Positions 53,901 to 61,929 of a stretch of 64,000 bases of DNA are shown piece by piece. The stretch lies in assembly GCA_050251195.1 (NCBI GenBank), contig JBFWNG010000001.1, positions 620,001 through 684,000 on the forward strand, in the 5' to 3' direction. Numbering within the stretch: the first letter of the stretch is position 1; each line of letters begins with the position of its first letter. Under the pieces are notes generated by a model. The model was not told the origin of the DNA. It worked only from the letters and a program-made list of their open reading frames with translations, and ran no database searches. Position numbers and translations under genes: made by a program. The stretch is from JBFWNG01 sp050251195. GTDB lineage: Bacteria; Bdellovibrionota_B; Oligoflexia; Oligoflexales; Oligoflexaceae.

Positions 53901-56900
53901 TTAAAGCTGCGGATATGTCCGTGGCGATCGCAGGCAACATCAAATCAGGTGTAACGATTGCCGCCGTGAACGGTTCGGCTACCTTGGAAACACATAACGA
54001 CTGTTCTTCAGACGGCGCTGTGGGTTGCGTGACGGTAGCCGGATTCAAAGCTGCGGACATGAGTGTGGCTGTGGCGGGGAATATTAAATCAGGTTCCACC
54101 ATCGCGGGCATTGCTGGATCGGTTGTTGCGGAATCGCACAGCGTTTGTTCAAGCGACGGGACTGTTGGTTGTATCACCACTGCTAGCTACAAGTCAGCGG
54201 ATATGACAGCTGCTGTCGCTGCAAATATTAAATCAGGTGCGACGATTGCAGGCGTCGCTGGTTCTGTAACGGCGGAGTCGCATAGCGATTGTTCCGTTGA
54301 CGGCGGAGTAGGTTGCGTAACCGTTGCCGCCTTCAAAGCGGCCGATATGTCCGCGGCGGTGGCTGGAAATATCAAATCAGGCGTAACGATTGCCGGCATA
54401 AACGGTTCAGCGACTTTAGAATCTCATAGCGACTGTTCTTCAGACGGCGCTGTGGGTTGCGTGACGGTGGCTGGCTTTAAAGCTGCGGACATGTCCGCGG
54501 CTGTTGCAGGAAGTATCAAGTCAGGTGCGACGATTGCGGGCATAGCGGGTTCAGTCACAGCGGAATCCCATAGCGATTGTTCTGCAGACGGCGCTGTTGG
54601 CTGCGTGACGGTGGCCGGTTTTAAAGCTGCGGATATGTCCGTGGCGATCGCAGGCAATATCAAATCAGGTGTAACGATTGCCGCCGTGAACGGTTCGGCG
54701 ACTTTGGAATCTCATAGCGACTGTTCTTCGGACGGTGCTGTCGGTTGCGTGACGGTAGCGGGTTTCAAAGCCGCCGACATGAGTGTGGCTGTGGCGGGAA
54801 ATATTAAATCAGGTTCCACCATCGCGGGAATTGCTGGATCGGTTGTTGCGGAATCGCACACGAATTGTTCTTCAGACGGTGCCGTTGGTTGCGTCACCGT
54901 AGCCGGATTTAAATCCGCAGACATGAGCGCTGCAGTTGCAGGTAATATCAAATCTGGCGCTACAATTGCCGGAGTAGCGGGTTCCGTGACCGCAGAATCG
55001 CATAGCGATTGTTCCGTTGACGGCGGAGTAGGCTGCGTAACCGTTGCCGCCTTCAAAGCGGCCGATATGTCCGCGGCGGTGGCTGGAAATATCAAATCAG
55101 GCGTAACGATTGCCGGCATAAACGGTTCGGCGACTTTAGAATCTCATAGCGACTGTTCTTCAGACGGCGCTGTGGGTTGCGTGACGGTGGCTGGCTTTAA
55201 AGCTGCGGACATGTCCGCGGCTGTTGCAGGAAATATCAAGTCAGGTGCGACGATTGCGGGCATAGCGGGTTCTATAACTGCGGAATCCCACAGCAATTGT
55301 TCTGCAGACGGCGTCGTTGGTTGTGTCACCGTAGCCGGCTTTAAATCTGCGAATATGAGCGTTGCAGTCGCAGGTAACATAAAATCAGGCGCCACAATCG
55401 CTGGTGTTGCAGGTTCTGTGACGGCAGAATCGCATAGCGATTGCTCTTCAGACGGTGCCGTAGGCTGCGTGACTGTGGCTGCTTTCAAATCGGCGGATAT
55501 GTCAGCCGCCGTTGCGGGCAATATCAAATCTGGCGCCACAATTGCCGGTGTCGCAGGATCGGTGACGGTAGAATCTCACAGCAACTGTTCTTCCGACGGC
55601 GCCGTGGGCTGCGTGACCGTAGCTGGATATAAATCCGCAGACATGTCGGCGGCAGTCGCAGGCAATATTAAATCAGGCGCGACCATCGCGGGTGTGGCAG
55701 GTTCTGTAACCGCGGAATCCCATAGTAACTGCTCTTCAGACGGCGTGGTTGGCTGCGTAACGGTAGTTGGATACAAATCGGCAGACATGTCGGTGGCGGT
55801 GGCTGGGAACATCAAGTCAGGCGCGACAATCGCCGGAGTTGCAGGTTCCGTGACAGCGGAGTCCCACAGCGATTGTTCGTCAGACGGGGCAGTGGGTTGC
55901 GTGACCGTGGCCGGCTTTAAATCTGCCGACATGAGCGCAGCGGTTGCGGGAAATATCAAATCAGGTGCGACAATCGCCGGAGTTGCAGGTTCGGTGATCG
56001 TCGAATCGCACAGCAGTTGTTCTTCGGACGGTACCATTGGCTGCGTGACCGTTGCGGGGTTTAAATCTGCCGACATGAGCGTGGCGGTTGCGGGCAACAT
56101 CAAATCAGGCGCGACAATCGCCGGAGTTGCAGGCTCTGTGACCGCAGAATCGCACAGCGATTGTTCTTCAGATGGCGCTGTCGGATGCGTGACCGTCGCT
56201 GGTTATAAATCTGCAAACATGAGCGTGGCGATCGCGGGTAATATTAAATCAGGCGCGACAATCGCCGGAGTTGCAGGTTCGGTCGTCGCGGAATCGCACA
56301 GCAGCTGTTCTTCAGACGGTACCGTAGGCTGCGTGACAGTGGCCGGCTTTAAGTCTGCCGACATGAGCGTCGCCGTTGCAGGAAATATTAAGTCAGGCGC
56401 GACAATCGCCGGCATTGCGGGATCTGTGGTTGTTGAATCGCATAGCTCTTGCTCAAGTGACGGAACCGTGGGTTGCGTCACCACTGCAAGCTATAAGTCC
56501 GCGGACATGAGCTCCGCCATAGCGGGCAACATTAAGTCTGGCGCAACAATCGCCGGAGTTGCGGGTTCCGTAACACAAGAAACGCACGGCAACTGTTCAA
56601 CAGACGGGGCAACGGGTTGCGTGACAGTGGCTGCCTTCAAGGCGGCAGATATGTCGGTAGCGGTTGCAGGTAATATCAAATCAGGCGCGACAATCGCGGG
56701 AATTGCCGGTTCGGTAACGCAAGAATCGCATAGCAATTGTTCGACAGACGGAACGACGGGTTGCATAACCGTGGCTGCCTATAAGTCGGCAAAAATGACG
56801 GAAGTGCTTGCAGGCAACATAAAATCGGGCATTACCATAGCGGGCGTCGCGGGCTCTGCGGTTGTTATTGCCGGAGCAACCTCGACAGACGACCTTACCA

Positions 56901-57766
56901 ACACTACATTTAATACCCAAGTTAAAGACGGGGCAACATCCTTTGAGTACTGGGATTCGACGGGTACCCGACATACCGGAACAGGCGATAGCGATATCGT
57001 GGCGGCAAAGATCGCAAGCGGAACGAATATTTTCGGTACGGCCGGATCTTTGGCTAGCACAAACTGCAGCGCCGACGGCCAAACAGCGTGTATCACGACT
57101 TCAACTTACAAGGCAGCCAACACCGGCGCTTACACAGCGTGGGATATCCGAAAAGGTTTAACTGTAGGTGGCGTTGCGGGTTCGCTGACATTCTATAAAG
57201 GTAATACCAACACGTCGATCCAAAGCAGAAGTTCAGGCGACGGTGCCTTGGCGGGCAGCGATCCTTTCGACATCATAGACGACTACAACGACGGTGGCTC
57301 CTTCCCGACAACCGGACCTGCGGGATGGGATATTGGTTCTGCGGCGACTTGGGATATGTTGGACGCTGCCGACAACGGCGCGGGTGGCGGTACGTCGGGC
57401 GACAATACTTGTAACGGCAGCGAAGCCTGTATCTTCGTCGACAGAGTAACGAACTCGATGTGGGCGAAGGACGTGAACTCTGCCAGCGACTGGGAAGACG
57501 CGATTAGCAACTGCTACGATAGGACCTACGGCGGTTATACCGACTGGCGACTGGCAACGCTCAAGGAAATGCACCAGGCCTACATCGACAACGTTTGGGC
57601 TCTGAAGGCGACAAACAAACTGGCGTTGTCGACCACATATTACTGGACGGCGACGACTCGTTCGGAAACACCGGACGAAGCAAGGACAAGCGGCATTAGT
57701 ACGGGTAGTATGAACTCTGAGGACAAGGGCGACAGCGGGTTCAGGACGTTGTGCGTAAGACCATAG
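50942..57766 (+). CDS. Giant TIG/48-residue-repeat/DUF1566 lipoprotein B
   Basis: 2274 residues. Lipobox FLAGC (Cys19), then an IPT/TIG domain (about 38-115: AEPPEALPGQKVIIKGLNF). A spacer with degenerate repeats leads to 35 uninterrupted 48-residue repeats (296-1975) with the paired cysteines and NIKSGATIAGVAGS pattern. Degenerate repeats follow, then a C-terminal DUF1566 domain (about 2150-2274: VDRVTNSMWAKD, YTDWRLATLKEM, YYWTATT, RTLCVRP). AAAAAGGG precedes the ATG. It is a paralogue of the gene at 24810 with the same domain order, but more repeats and a 720-bp higher-order pattern. Probably a long surface stalk; adhesive role inferred. Confidence 0.92.
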   Translation: MRFKNTLLGLAFLAFLAGCDADVQVQSSKVENPPYIITSAEPPEALPGQKVIIKGLNFRTSMVIMIDGVAVQPTVTSDTEASFIMPDSAKENVKVLMSETAKDDSVVEWDDSEFVVIRSLKSLYPVFTGDSSKICKGQKFIDSANKVLEGTKNCGYTGHGEPCKENGEVGCVTTDDYKAYAIEECSSNGQTDCLANDNYAAADFTNITEANIKNGVVAAGVTGAYPSTVYPLTGASAVVNDLENTTFNAKMTASTQFEFFDSAGTRYLNTGDADIVAANLPSGVDVFGTTGTGNVESHSNCAADGAVGCVTVAGFKAADMSVAVAGNIKSGVSIAGVAGSAVEESHTSCSSDGAVGCITTASYKSADMASAIAGNIKSSVTIAGVAGSVSVETHSDCSVDGGVGCVTVAAFKAADMSVAIPGNIKSGVSIAGVSGSAALESHIDCSTDGAVGCVTVAGFKSADMSVAVAGNIKSGSTIAGVAGSITEESHADCAVDGGVGCVTVAGFKAADMSVAIAGNIKSGVTIAGINGSATIESHSDCSSDGAVGCVTVAGFKAADMSVAVAGNIKSGSTIAGIAGSVVAESHTNCSSDGAVGCVTVAGFKSADMSVAVASNIKSGATIAGVAGSVTAESHSDCSVDGGVGCVTVAAFKAADMSAAVAGNIKSGVTIAGINGSATLESHSDCSSDGAVGCVTVAGFKAADMSAAVAGNIKSGTTIAGVAGSVTAESHSDCSVDGGVGCVTVAAFKAADMSVAIAGNIKSGVTIAAVNGSATLESHSDCSSDGAVGCVTVAGFKAADMSVAVAGNIKSGSTIAGIAGSVVAESHTNCSSDGAVGCVTVAGFKSADMSVAVASNIKSGATIAGVAGSVTAESHSDCSVDGGVGCVTVAAFKAADMSAAVAGNIKSGVTIAGINGSATLESHSDCSSDGAVGCVTVAGFKAADMSAAVAGSIKSGATIAGIAGSVTAESHSDCSADGAVGCVTVAGFKAADMSVAIAGNIKSGVTIAAVNGSATLETHNDCSSDGAVGCVTVAGFKAADMSVAVAGNIKSGSTIAGIAGSVVAESHSVCSSDGTVGCITTASYKSADMTAAVAANIKSGATIAGVAGSVTAESHSDCSVDGGVGCVTVAAFKAADMSAAVAGNIKSGVTIAGINGSATLESHSDCSSDGAVGCVTVAGFKAADMSAAVAGSIKSGATIAGIAGSVTAESHSDCSADGAVGCVTVAGFKAADMSVAIAGNIKSGVTIAAVNGSATLESHSDCSSDGAVGCVTVAGFKAADMSVAVAGNIKSGSTIAGIAGSVVAESHTNCSSDGAVGCVTVAGFKSADMSAAVAGNIKSGATIAGVAGSVTAESHSDCSVDGGVGCVTVAAFKAADMSAAVAGNIKSGVTIAGINGSATLESHSDCSSDGAVGCVTVAGFKAADMSAAVAGNIKSGATIAGIAGSITAESHSNCSADGVVGCVTVAGFKSANMSVAVAGNIKSGATIAGVAGSVTAESHSDCSSDGAVGCVTVAAFKSADMSAAVAGNIKSGATIAGVAGSVTVESHSNCSSDGAVGCVTVAGYKSADMSAAVAGNIKSGATIAGVAGSVTAESHSNCSSDGVVGCVTVVGYKSADMSVAVAGNIKSGATIAGVAGSVTAESHSDCSSDGAVGCVTVAGFKSADMSAAVAGNIKSGATIAGVAGSVIVESHSSCSSDGTIGCVTVAGFKSADMSVAVAGNIKSGATIAGVAGSVTAESHSDCSSDGAVGCVTVAGYKSANMSVAIAGNIKSGATIAGVAGSVVAESHSSCSSDGTVGCVTVAGFKSADMSVAVAGNIKSGATIAGIAGSVVVESHSSCSSDGTVGCVTTASYKSADMSSAIAGNIKSGATIAGVAGSVTQETHGNCSTDGATGCVTVAAFKAADMSVAVAGNIKSGATIAGIAGSVTQESHSNCSTDGTTGCITVAAYKSAKMTEVLAGNIKSGITIAGVAGSAVVIAGATSTDDLTNTTFNTQVKDGATSFEYWDSTGTRHTGTGDSDIVAAKIASGTNIFGTAGSLASTNCSADGQTACITTSTYKAANTGAYTAWDIRKGLTVGGVAGSLTFYKGNTNTSIQSRSSGDGALAGSDPFDIIDDYNDGGSFPTTGPAGWDIGSAATWDMLDAADNGAGGGTSGDNTCNGSEACIFVDRVTNSMWAKDVNSASDWEDAISNCYDRTYGGYTDWRLATLKEMHQAYIDNVWALKATNKLALSTTYYWTATTRSETPDEARTSGISTGSMNSEDKGDSGFRTLCVRP
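51827..56866 (+). repeat. 35 tandem 144-bp repeats
   Basis: The opening ESH codons of the first and last units lie at 51827 and 56723, exactly 34 x 144 bp apart. There is thus no net length change across 35 units. Unit types alternate (DGGVGC/AAFKAADM with INGSATL; DGAVGC/AGFKAADM with AGSVTA). Confidence 0.93.
52441..55320 (+). repeat. 720-bp higher-order repeat, four copies
   Basis: Blocks of five 144-bp units recur with a 720-bp period. The segment ending GACGGTAGCCGGATTC recurs at 52561, 53281 and 54001 lines, with a slightly changed fourth copy at 54721. GTAACGATTGCCGGCATAAA recurs at about 52942, 53662, 54382 and 55102. Similarity fades before about 52,400 and after about 55,320. One unit in the third block (about 54,140-54,210) carries a different variant (ITTASYKSADM). 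Confidence 0.85.
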
Positions 57767-57830
57767 GTCGCTCTTTTCGTTGTCCCTGGCAGTTCATTAG
57801 AATCTCAGAAAAAAACAGCAAAAGTTCGAG

Positions 57831-57858
57831 AAAGCGCCAAGCGATGGCGCTTTTTTCC
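57831..57858 (+). terminator. Rho-independent terminator
   Basis: AAAGCGCCA (57831-57839) and TGGCGCTTT (57845-57853) form a 9-bp stem with loop AGCGA, followed by a T-run. It lies about 65 nt after the giant gene B stop. Confidence 0.88.
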
Positions 57859-57886
57859 TTTAATAACAGTAAGTTATTTGCCGACA

Positions 57887-57911
57887 CCAAAGGGATAAAA
57901 CCTCTTTGGAG
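57887..57911 (+). promoter_or_regulatory. Leader hairpin covering the ribosome site
   Basis: CCAAAGGG (57887-57894) and CTCTTTGG (57902-57909) form an 8-bp stem (one G-T) with 7-nt loop ATAAAAC. The GGAG ribosome site (57908-57911) begins in the right arm, 5 nt before ATG 57917. Arm length, loop length and position match the hairpin at 24779-24803. Confidence 0.5.
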
Positions 57912-57916
57912 CGCAT

Positions 57917-60046
57917 ATGACAATCCTCAAGGCATGGATGACTTGGATTCTTCTGTTTGCGGTTTCAAGCTGCGGCAAAGTCTCATTTATGGGCCAGGAT
58001 GGCACGCGATCCGAGGAGCACGACGTCGGACTTCTCAACACGTTGGCGTTTACCCCGATTGCAGACGCGACCCTTAATCCGGATTCTCCCACCAAAAATT
58101 ATGGCGCAACGACAGACTTGGATGTGGACGGTTCTCCAAGGCGCGACTTCTTGATCAAGTTCAATGTTACGGGAGTGGGGACCAGCGCGATCCAAAGCGT
58201 CCGTTTGATTATGCGCGTTTCGGACTCTTCGTCAAAGGGAGGCAACATTTCCTCCACGGCGACAAACTGGACGGAATCTTCGGTAACGTGGAACAACGCT
58301 CCGGCTGCTGGAATCCTCCTGTTCTCGGCCAATTCGGTGTCAAGCGGGAACTCTGCTACATTTGATATCACGCGTGCTGTGACCGGTGACGGGGAATACA
58401 GCTTTAGGTTTTCTTCAACTTCGAGTGACGGTGCCGAGTATCGTTCCAAAGAAAGCACGACAAAACCGCGGCTTGAAATCGTCGTTGACACCGGCGTGAC
58501 CAACCCGCCGCCACCTCCTCCGAGCGGCGGAGAACTTGTTTTCTCTCCCGTTGCAGATGCGCGTCTTGATTCTGGTTCGCCCTCTACCAACCGAGGCAGC
58601 CTCACAACCTTCACGGTTGATAGCAGCCCGCGGACAGATTCGATCTTGAGGTTTAACGTGACCGGTGTGGGTGCGGCAACGGTATCAAAGGCACTGCTCG
58701 ATCTTCGCGTCACCGACAGTTCCAGCAACGGAGGACAGTTTTTCCAAACGACAAGCTCCTGGGCGGAAAACACCGTGACGTGGAACAACGCTCCCGCCAA
58801 AGGAACCCAGATAGCAACGCGGGGAAGCGTAAGTTCAGGGTCTGTCATAAGCGTGGATTTGAGCTCGTACATTAAAGGAGACGGAACATATAGCATACGA
58901 ATGTCAAGCACGTCGTCTGACGCCGCATCATACAGCAGCAAAGAAGGATCGGTACCGCCAAAACTACGCCTCACTGTTTCGCAACCAGTCCTAAGCGTGA
59001 ACGCGGGACCCGACAAATCCGTTATCGTGAACCAACCGTTTTCGAGCACCGGAAGCCTGACGAATCCTGACGACGCACAGTTGGCTCTCGTCGTTGATTA
59101 CGGCGACGGGACAACGGAAAGCCCGGTTATCAATTCCAATAACACCTTCGCTTTGCAGCATGTCTATACCGCGACGGGAACATATACCGTAACGGCTTCG
59201 CTGAATGACGGTGCGGAGACGGTGACAGATACCGCCGTCGTTACGGTCGCAACACCCTCCTCCGCGAAATATTGCGTTGTCGGAGATACAGGCACCGCCG
59301 GCACAGCACAGATGAACGTTTCGAAAGCGATGCTTGCCGAGGGTTGTTCGGCATTCCTCATGACGGGCGACATCATTTATTCTTCCGGTCTAAGCAGCAC
59401 GAGCGATTCGCAGTTTACGACCAAGTTCAAAACACCTTACCAAGCGTTTTTCAACAAGGCCGGATTTGTTTTTTACATGAGTCTGGGCAACCATGATCAC
59501 GACGGCAATGAGTCCGTCTGGCTGAGCCTCGCCAACCAATTCCCCGGAAAAATATTTTATCCGAACTACTACTATGCGGTCGATTTCCCGGGGGACGTTT
59601 GCCTCTTTTCCATGGATTCGAACTTCCGCTTCACGGAACAACAATCCTGGCGCGTGACCGAGAAGGCGAAGCATCCCAACTGCAAATTCTCCATTGCGAT
59701 GGCTCACCATCCCTATCGAAGTTCCGGCGAGCACGGCAATGCGTCTGGGTCTCTTAAGACCTTCTTGGACAACGCCATTGTTGGCAAATTTGACTTGTAC
59801 CTTGCAGGACACGATCACGACCTCGAAGATTCCGGCGTTGTGTCGGGAACCCGATTGTTGGTTAGCGGCGGAGGCGGACGGGATCTGCGAGACGTCGGCA
59901 GCAACTACGTTTGGTCGAAAGAAGCGTTCGGCTACCTTGTTCTGACGTTCTCAGGGAATCAAGCTAATTACGTGTTCAAATCGGTCAGCGGCAGTACCGT
60001 CGTTACTGAACATAGCGGTACCGTTTCGGGCGTTGGTCTTCGTTAA
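57917..60046 (+). CDS. DNRLRE/PKD/metallophosphatase lipoprotein
   Basis: 709 residues. Lipobox AVSSC, then two DNRLRE-type modules (about 45-190 and 210-365) with NYGATTDLDVDGSPRRDFLIKF, TESSVTWNNAP and NTVTWNNAP. A PKD domain follows (about 370-450, VDYGDGT---HVYTATGTYTVT). The calcineurin-like phosphoesterase domain (about 455-690) has metal-binding GDTG, GDIIYS, GNHDHD, AHHPYRS and GHDHDLE. It is probably a surface-anchored phosphatase or phosphodiesterase with cell-surface or polysaccharide-binding modules. Substrate unknown. Confidence 0.87.
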   Translation: MTILKAWMTWILLFAVSSCGKVSFMGQDGTRSEEHDVGLLNTLAFTPIADATLNPDSPTKNYGATTDLDVDGSPRRDFLIKFNVTGVGTSAIQSVRLIMRVSDSSSKGGNISSTATNWTESSVTWNNAPAAGILLFSANSVSSGNSATFDITRAVTGDGEYSFRFSSTSSDGAEYRSKESTTKPRLEIVVDTGVTNPPPPPPSGGELVFSPVADARLDSGSPSTNRGSLTTFTVDSSPRTDSILRFNVTGVGAATVSKALLDLRVTDSSSNGGQFFQTTSSWAENTVTWNNAPAKGTQIATRGSVSSGSVISVDLSSYIKGDGTYSIRMSSTSSDAASYSSKEGSVPPKLRLTVSQPVLSVNAGPDKSVIVNQPFSSTGSLTNPDDAQLALVVDYGDGTTESPVINSNNTFALQHVYTATGTYTVTASLNDGAETVTDTAVVTVATPSSAKYCVVGDTGTAGTAQMNVSKAMLAEGCSAFLMTGDIIYSSGLSSTSDSQFTTKFKTPYQAFFNKAGFVFYMSLGNHDHDGNESVWLSLANQFPGKIFYPNYYYAVDFPGDVCLFSMDSNFRFTEQQSWRVTEKAKHPNCKFSIAMAHHPYRSSGEHGNASGSLKTFLDNAIVGKFDLYLAGHDHDLEDSGVVSGTRLLVSGGGGRDLRDVGSNYVWSKEAFGYLVLTFSGNQANYVFKSVSGSTVVTEHSGTVSGVGLR

Positions 60047-60062
60047 GGCAGCGAGGTAAAAG

Positions 60063-60491
60063 ATGATGAGAGCCGCAATCGCCGTATTTTTCGTGTGCAC
60101 GATATCTTGTCGGGTAGAAAGAGTTCGCAATCCCGACAAGCTGCAGTCGATGGAAGCGAAAAAGGAAGAAGCGCAAAATCAAAGGGCTGAAGCTGAGACG
60201 CAATCCAGAGCGCAAACCACGGCGGGGGCAGAAGAAAGCAGCAAATCTCTCTGGAGTTCCAACGAGGAGGCGGGGGTTTTGAATAAGTGTCTGGCGGGCG
60301 AAACTCGGATACAACCGAGCGAAACCTTTCGCGAGACTTGCGTTTGTTTTACAAATCGTCTAGCCGAGACGCTCCAATACACGGACTACGTTAGCGACCG
60401 AGAGAAGCAGGAGGAAAAATACTGGGCTGAGGGTCTATTTCAGTCCTGTTTTCATCAAAGATCCGACAATTCGACAGCGCACTCTCCCTAA
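60063..60491 (+). CDS. Small lipoprotein, unknown
   Basis: 142 residues. Lipobox CTISC, a charged, probably coiled-coil stretch (KLQSMEAKKEEAQNQRAEAE, about 25-50), then a domain with four cysteines (NKCLAG, ETCVCFTN, QSCFHQ). Sixteen nt after the metallophosphatase gene, so probably co-transcribed. No family recognised. Confidence 0.68.
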   Translation: MMRAAIAVFFVCTISCRVERVRNPDKLQSMEAKKEEAQNQRAEAETQSRAQTTAGAEESSKSLWSSNEEAGVLNKCLAGETRIQPSETFRETCVCFTNRLAETLQYTDYVSDREKQEEKYWAEGLFQSCFHQRSDNSTAHSP

Positions 60492-60559
60492 CTCAGGCAA
60501 GTTTTGCCGAGGATCTAAAAACGTCAGAAAAATATACTATAATGGAATCTGAGACATTG

Positions 60560-60636
60560 TGGAGCGGGAAACGGGACTCGAACCCGCGACCTTCGCCATG
60601 GCAAGGCGACGCTCTAGCCAACTGAGCTACTCCCGC
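60560..60636 (-). tRNA. tRNA-Gly (anticodon GCC)
   Basis: 77 nt on the reverse strand including encoded CCA (60560-60562). Acceptor GCGGGAG pairs with TTCCCGC (G-T included), D-arm AGCTCAGTTGG, anticodon stem TCGCC/GGCGA around loop TTGCCAT (anticodon GCC), T-loop TTCGAGT, discriminator T. Confidence 0.96.
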
Positions 60637-60678
60637 AATCTGCGTGGCGTTAAATAAGATTAGTACGGGGATTTTGGC

Positions 60679-61206
60679 ATGTTGTCAAGATTTCATCTTA
60701 AAAAATGGTTTTTTCCTGCTAAAAAAGTGGAAAGCCCTTCTCCTCTAGAGAAACGTGCGGCTCTTGTTAAGGCGCGCCCAGAACGCATGGCGCCTCCTAA
60801 CTATCAGCTTGTTCAGGTCGAAGCGGCAGTTGATCAGCATTTCGAAAGGCTGAAGAAATACCTTCATGTAAAAATTCAAGAGACGCGAAAGCGGGGTATC
60901 GCCCCTAAATATCGTTTCGAAGCGGGGAAACTCGGCGTCGAACGACCGTATTTCTTTTTGCAGCCTTGGGACGACACGGGATACCTATTCGAGCGGATCC
61001 CACACGGTTGGTCGGTATCCCGTGCGGAGAAGATAGAGGCGACAAGTACGTTCCTGCGTCGTTACGAGCCGTGGGACGTTGCCAATCTCTATCAGAACGG
61101 CGAACCCCAAGGGCTCGTTCGAGTGGCGTCACAAAGACTGGACGCACAACTTGCCAGCTTTCTTATCTATGAGGCTGAAGTTGCAAAATGGTTAGAACTA
61201 ACCTGA
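60679..61206 (+). CDS. Hypothetical protein
   Basis: 175 residues, cytoplasmic, basic at the N-terminus (SRFHLKKWFFPAKK) and mixed alpha/beta after. Distinct segments: VEAAVDQHFERLKKYLHVKIQETRKRG and YLFERIPHGWSVSRAEKIEA. No signal peptide, membrane helix or recognised family. GGGG ten bases upstream is a weak ribosome site. Confidence 0.6.
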   Translation: MLSRFHLKKWFFPAKKVESPSPLEKRAALVKARPERMAPPNYQLVQVEAAVDQHFERLKKYLHVKIQETRKRGIAPKYRFEAGKLGVERPYFFLQPWDDTGYLFERIPHGWSVSRAEKIEATSTFLRRYEPWDVANLYQNGEPQGLVRVASQRLDAQLASFLIYEAEVAKWLELT

Positions 61207-61296
61207 GAAGGTTTCGTTTGTTTTCGTCTTCCTTTTATAGAGCTAGTTCTTTATCATCATAGGACTAATTCAAGTTGCAAGGAGTAACGGCCGCCT

Positions 61297-61920
61297 ATGG
61301 AATTTAACATCGTTGAAAAGCTTTTAAGTTTTACCTTGATCGGAAGCGAATGGGTTCTCTGGTTGCTCCTCGGGCTTAGCGTCATATCTGTTGCGGTCAT
61401 GATTGAGCGTTTGATTTTCTTTAGCCGGATGCGCCTCGACTTTGGCCGATTTCTACAAGAGTTTACTGCTAAACTGCGCGAAAACGACGTCGACGGAATT
61501 ACCAAGCTTTGCGAAGGGAATTCTGCCCTTGAGTGTCAGGCGGCTCTCGAGGCCTTCAAGTACAAGGACAAGGGCGCGCAGGCAATGGAAGAAAGCGTCA
61601 GCAGTTATCTCGCAAGTTCGAGAGGATCCTTGGATCACGGTCTTGTTATTTTGGGTACGCTGGGCAACAACGCTCCTTTTATTGGATTGTTCGGGACGGT
61701 TATCGGTATTATTCAAGCGTTTCACGATCTCGCCAACAATCCGGGCGGAGGTCCTTCGGTCATCATGGCGGGCATATCGGAAGCTTTGGTGTCAACCGCC
61801 GTGGGCCTCGTCGTGGCCATTCCCGCCGTTATTGCTTACAACGGGTTTCAACGCGTCATTAAGAATAAGCTCGCCAACGCTGAAGCAGTTAAGAAGATCA
61901 TTGCTACGCATTTTGTTTAA
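61297..61920 (+). CDS. exbB: ExbB/TolQ/MotA-family proton channel protein
   Basis: 207 residues with three transmembrane helices (about 18-40, 108-130, 150-172). The conserved region LGTLGNNAPFIGLFGTVIGIIQAFHDLA---VMAGISEALVSTAVGLVVAIPAVIAYN is diagnostic of ExbB/TolQ. With ExbD it uses the proton gradient to energise TonB-type transport. AAGGAG at 61279-61284 is 12 nt from the ATG, a long spacing. Ten nt from the exbD gene. Confidence 0.92.
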   Translation: MEFNIVEKLLSFTLIGSEWVLWLLLGLSVISVAVMIERLIFFSRMRLDFGRFLQEFTAKLRENDVDGITKLCEGNSALECQAALEAFKYKDKGAQAMEESVSSYLASSRGSLDHGLVILGTLGNNAPFIGLFGTVIGIIQAFHDLANNPGGGPSVIMAGISEALVSTAVGLVVAIPAVIAYNGFQRVIKNKLANAEAVKKIIATHFV

Positions 61921-61929
61921 GGAGACGGT

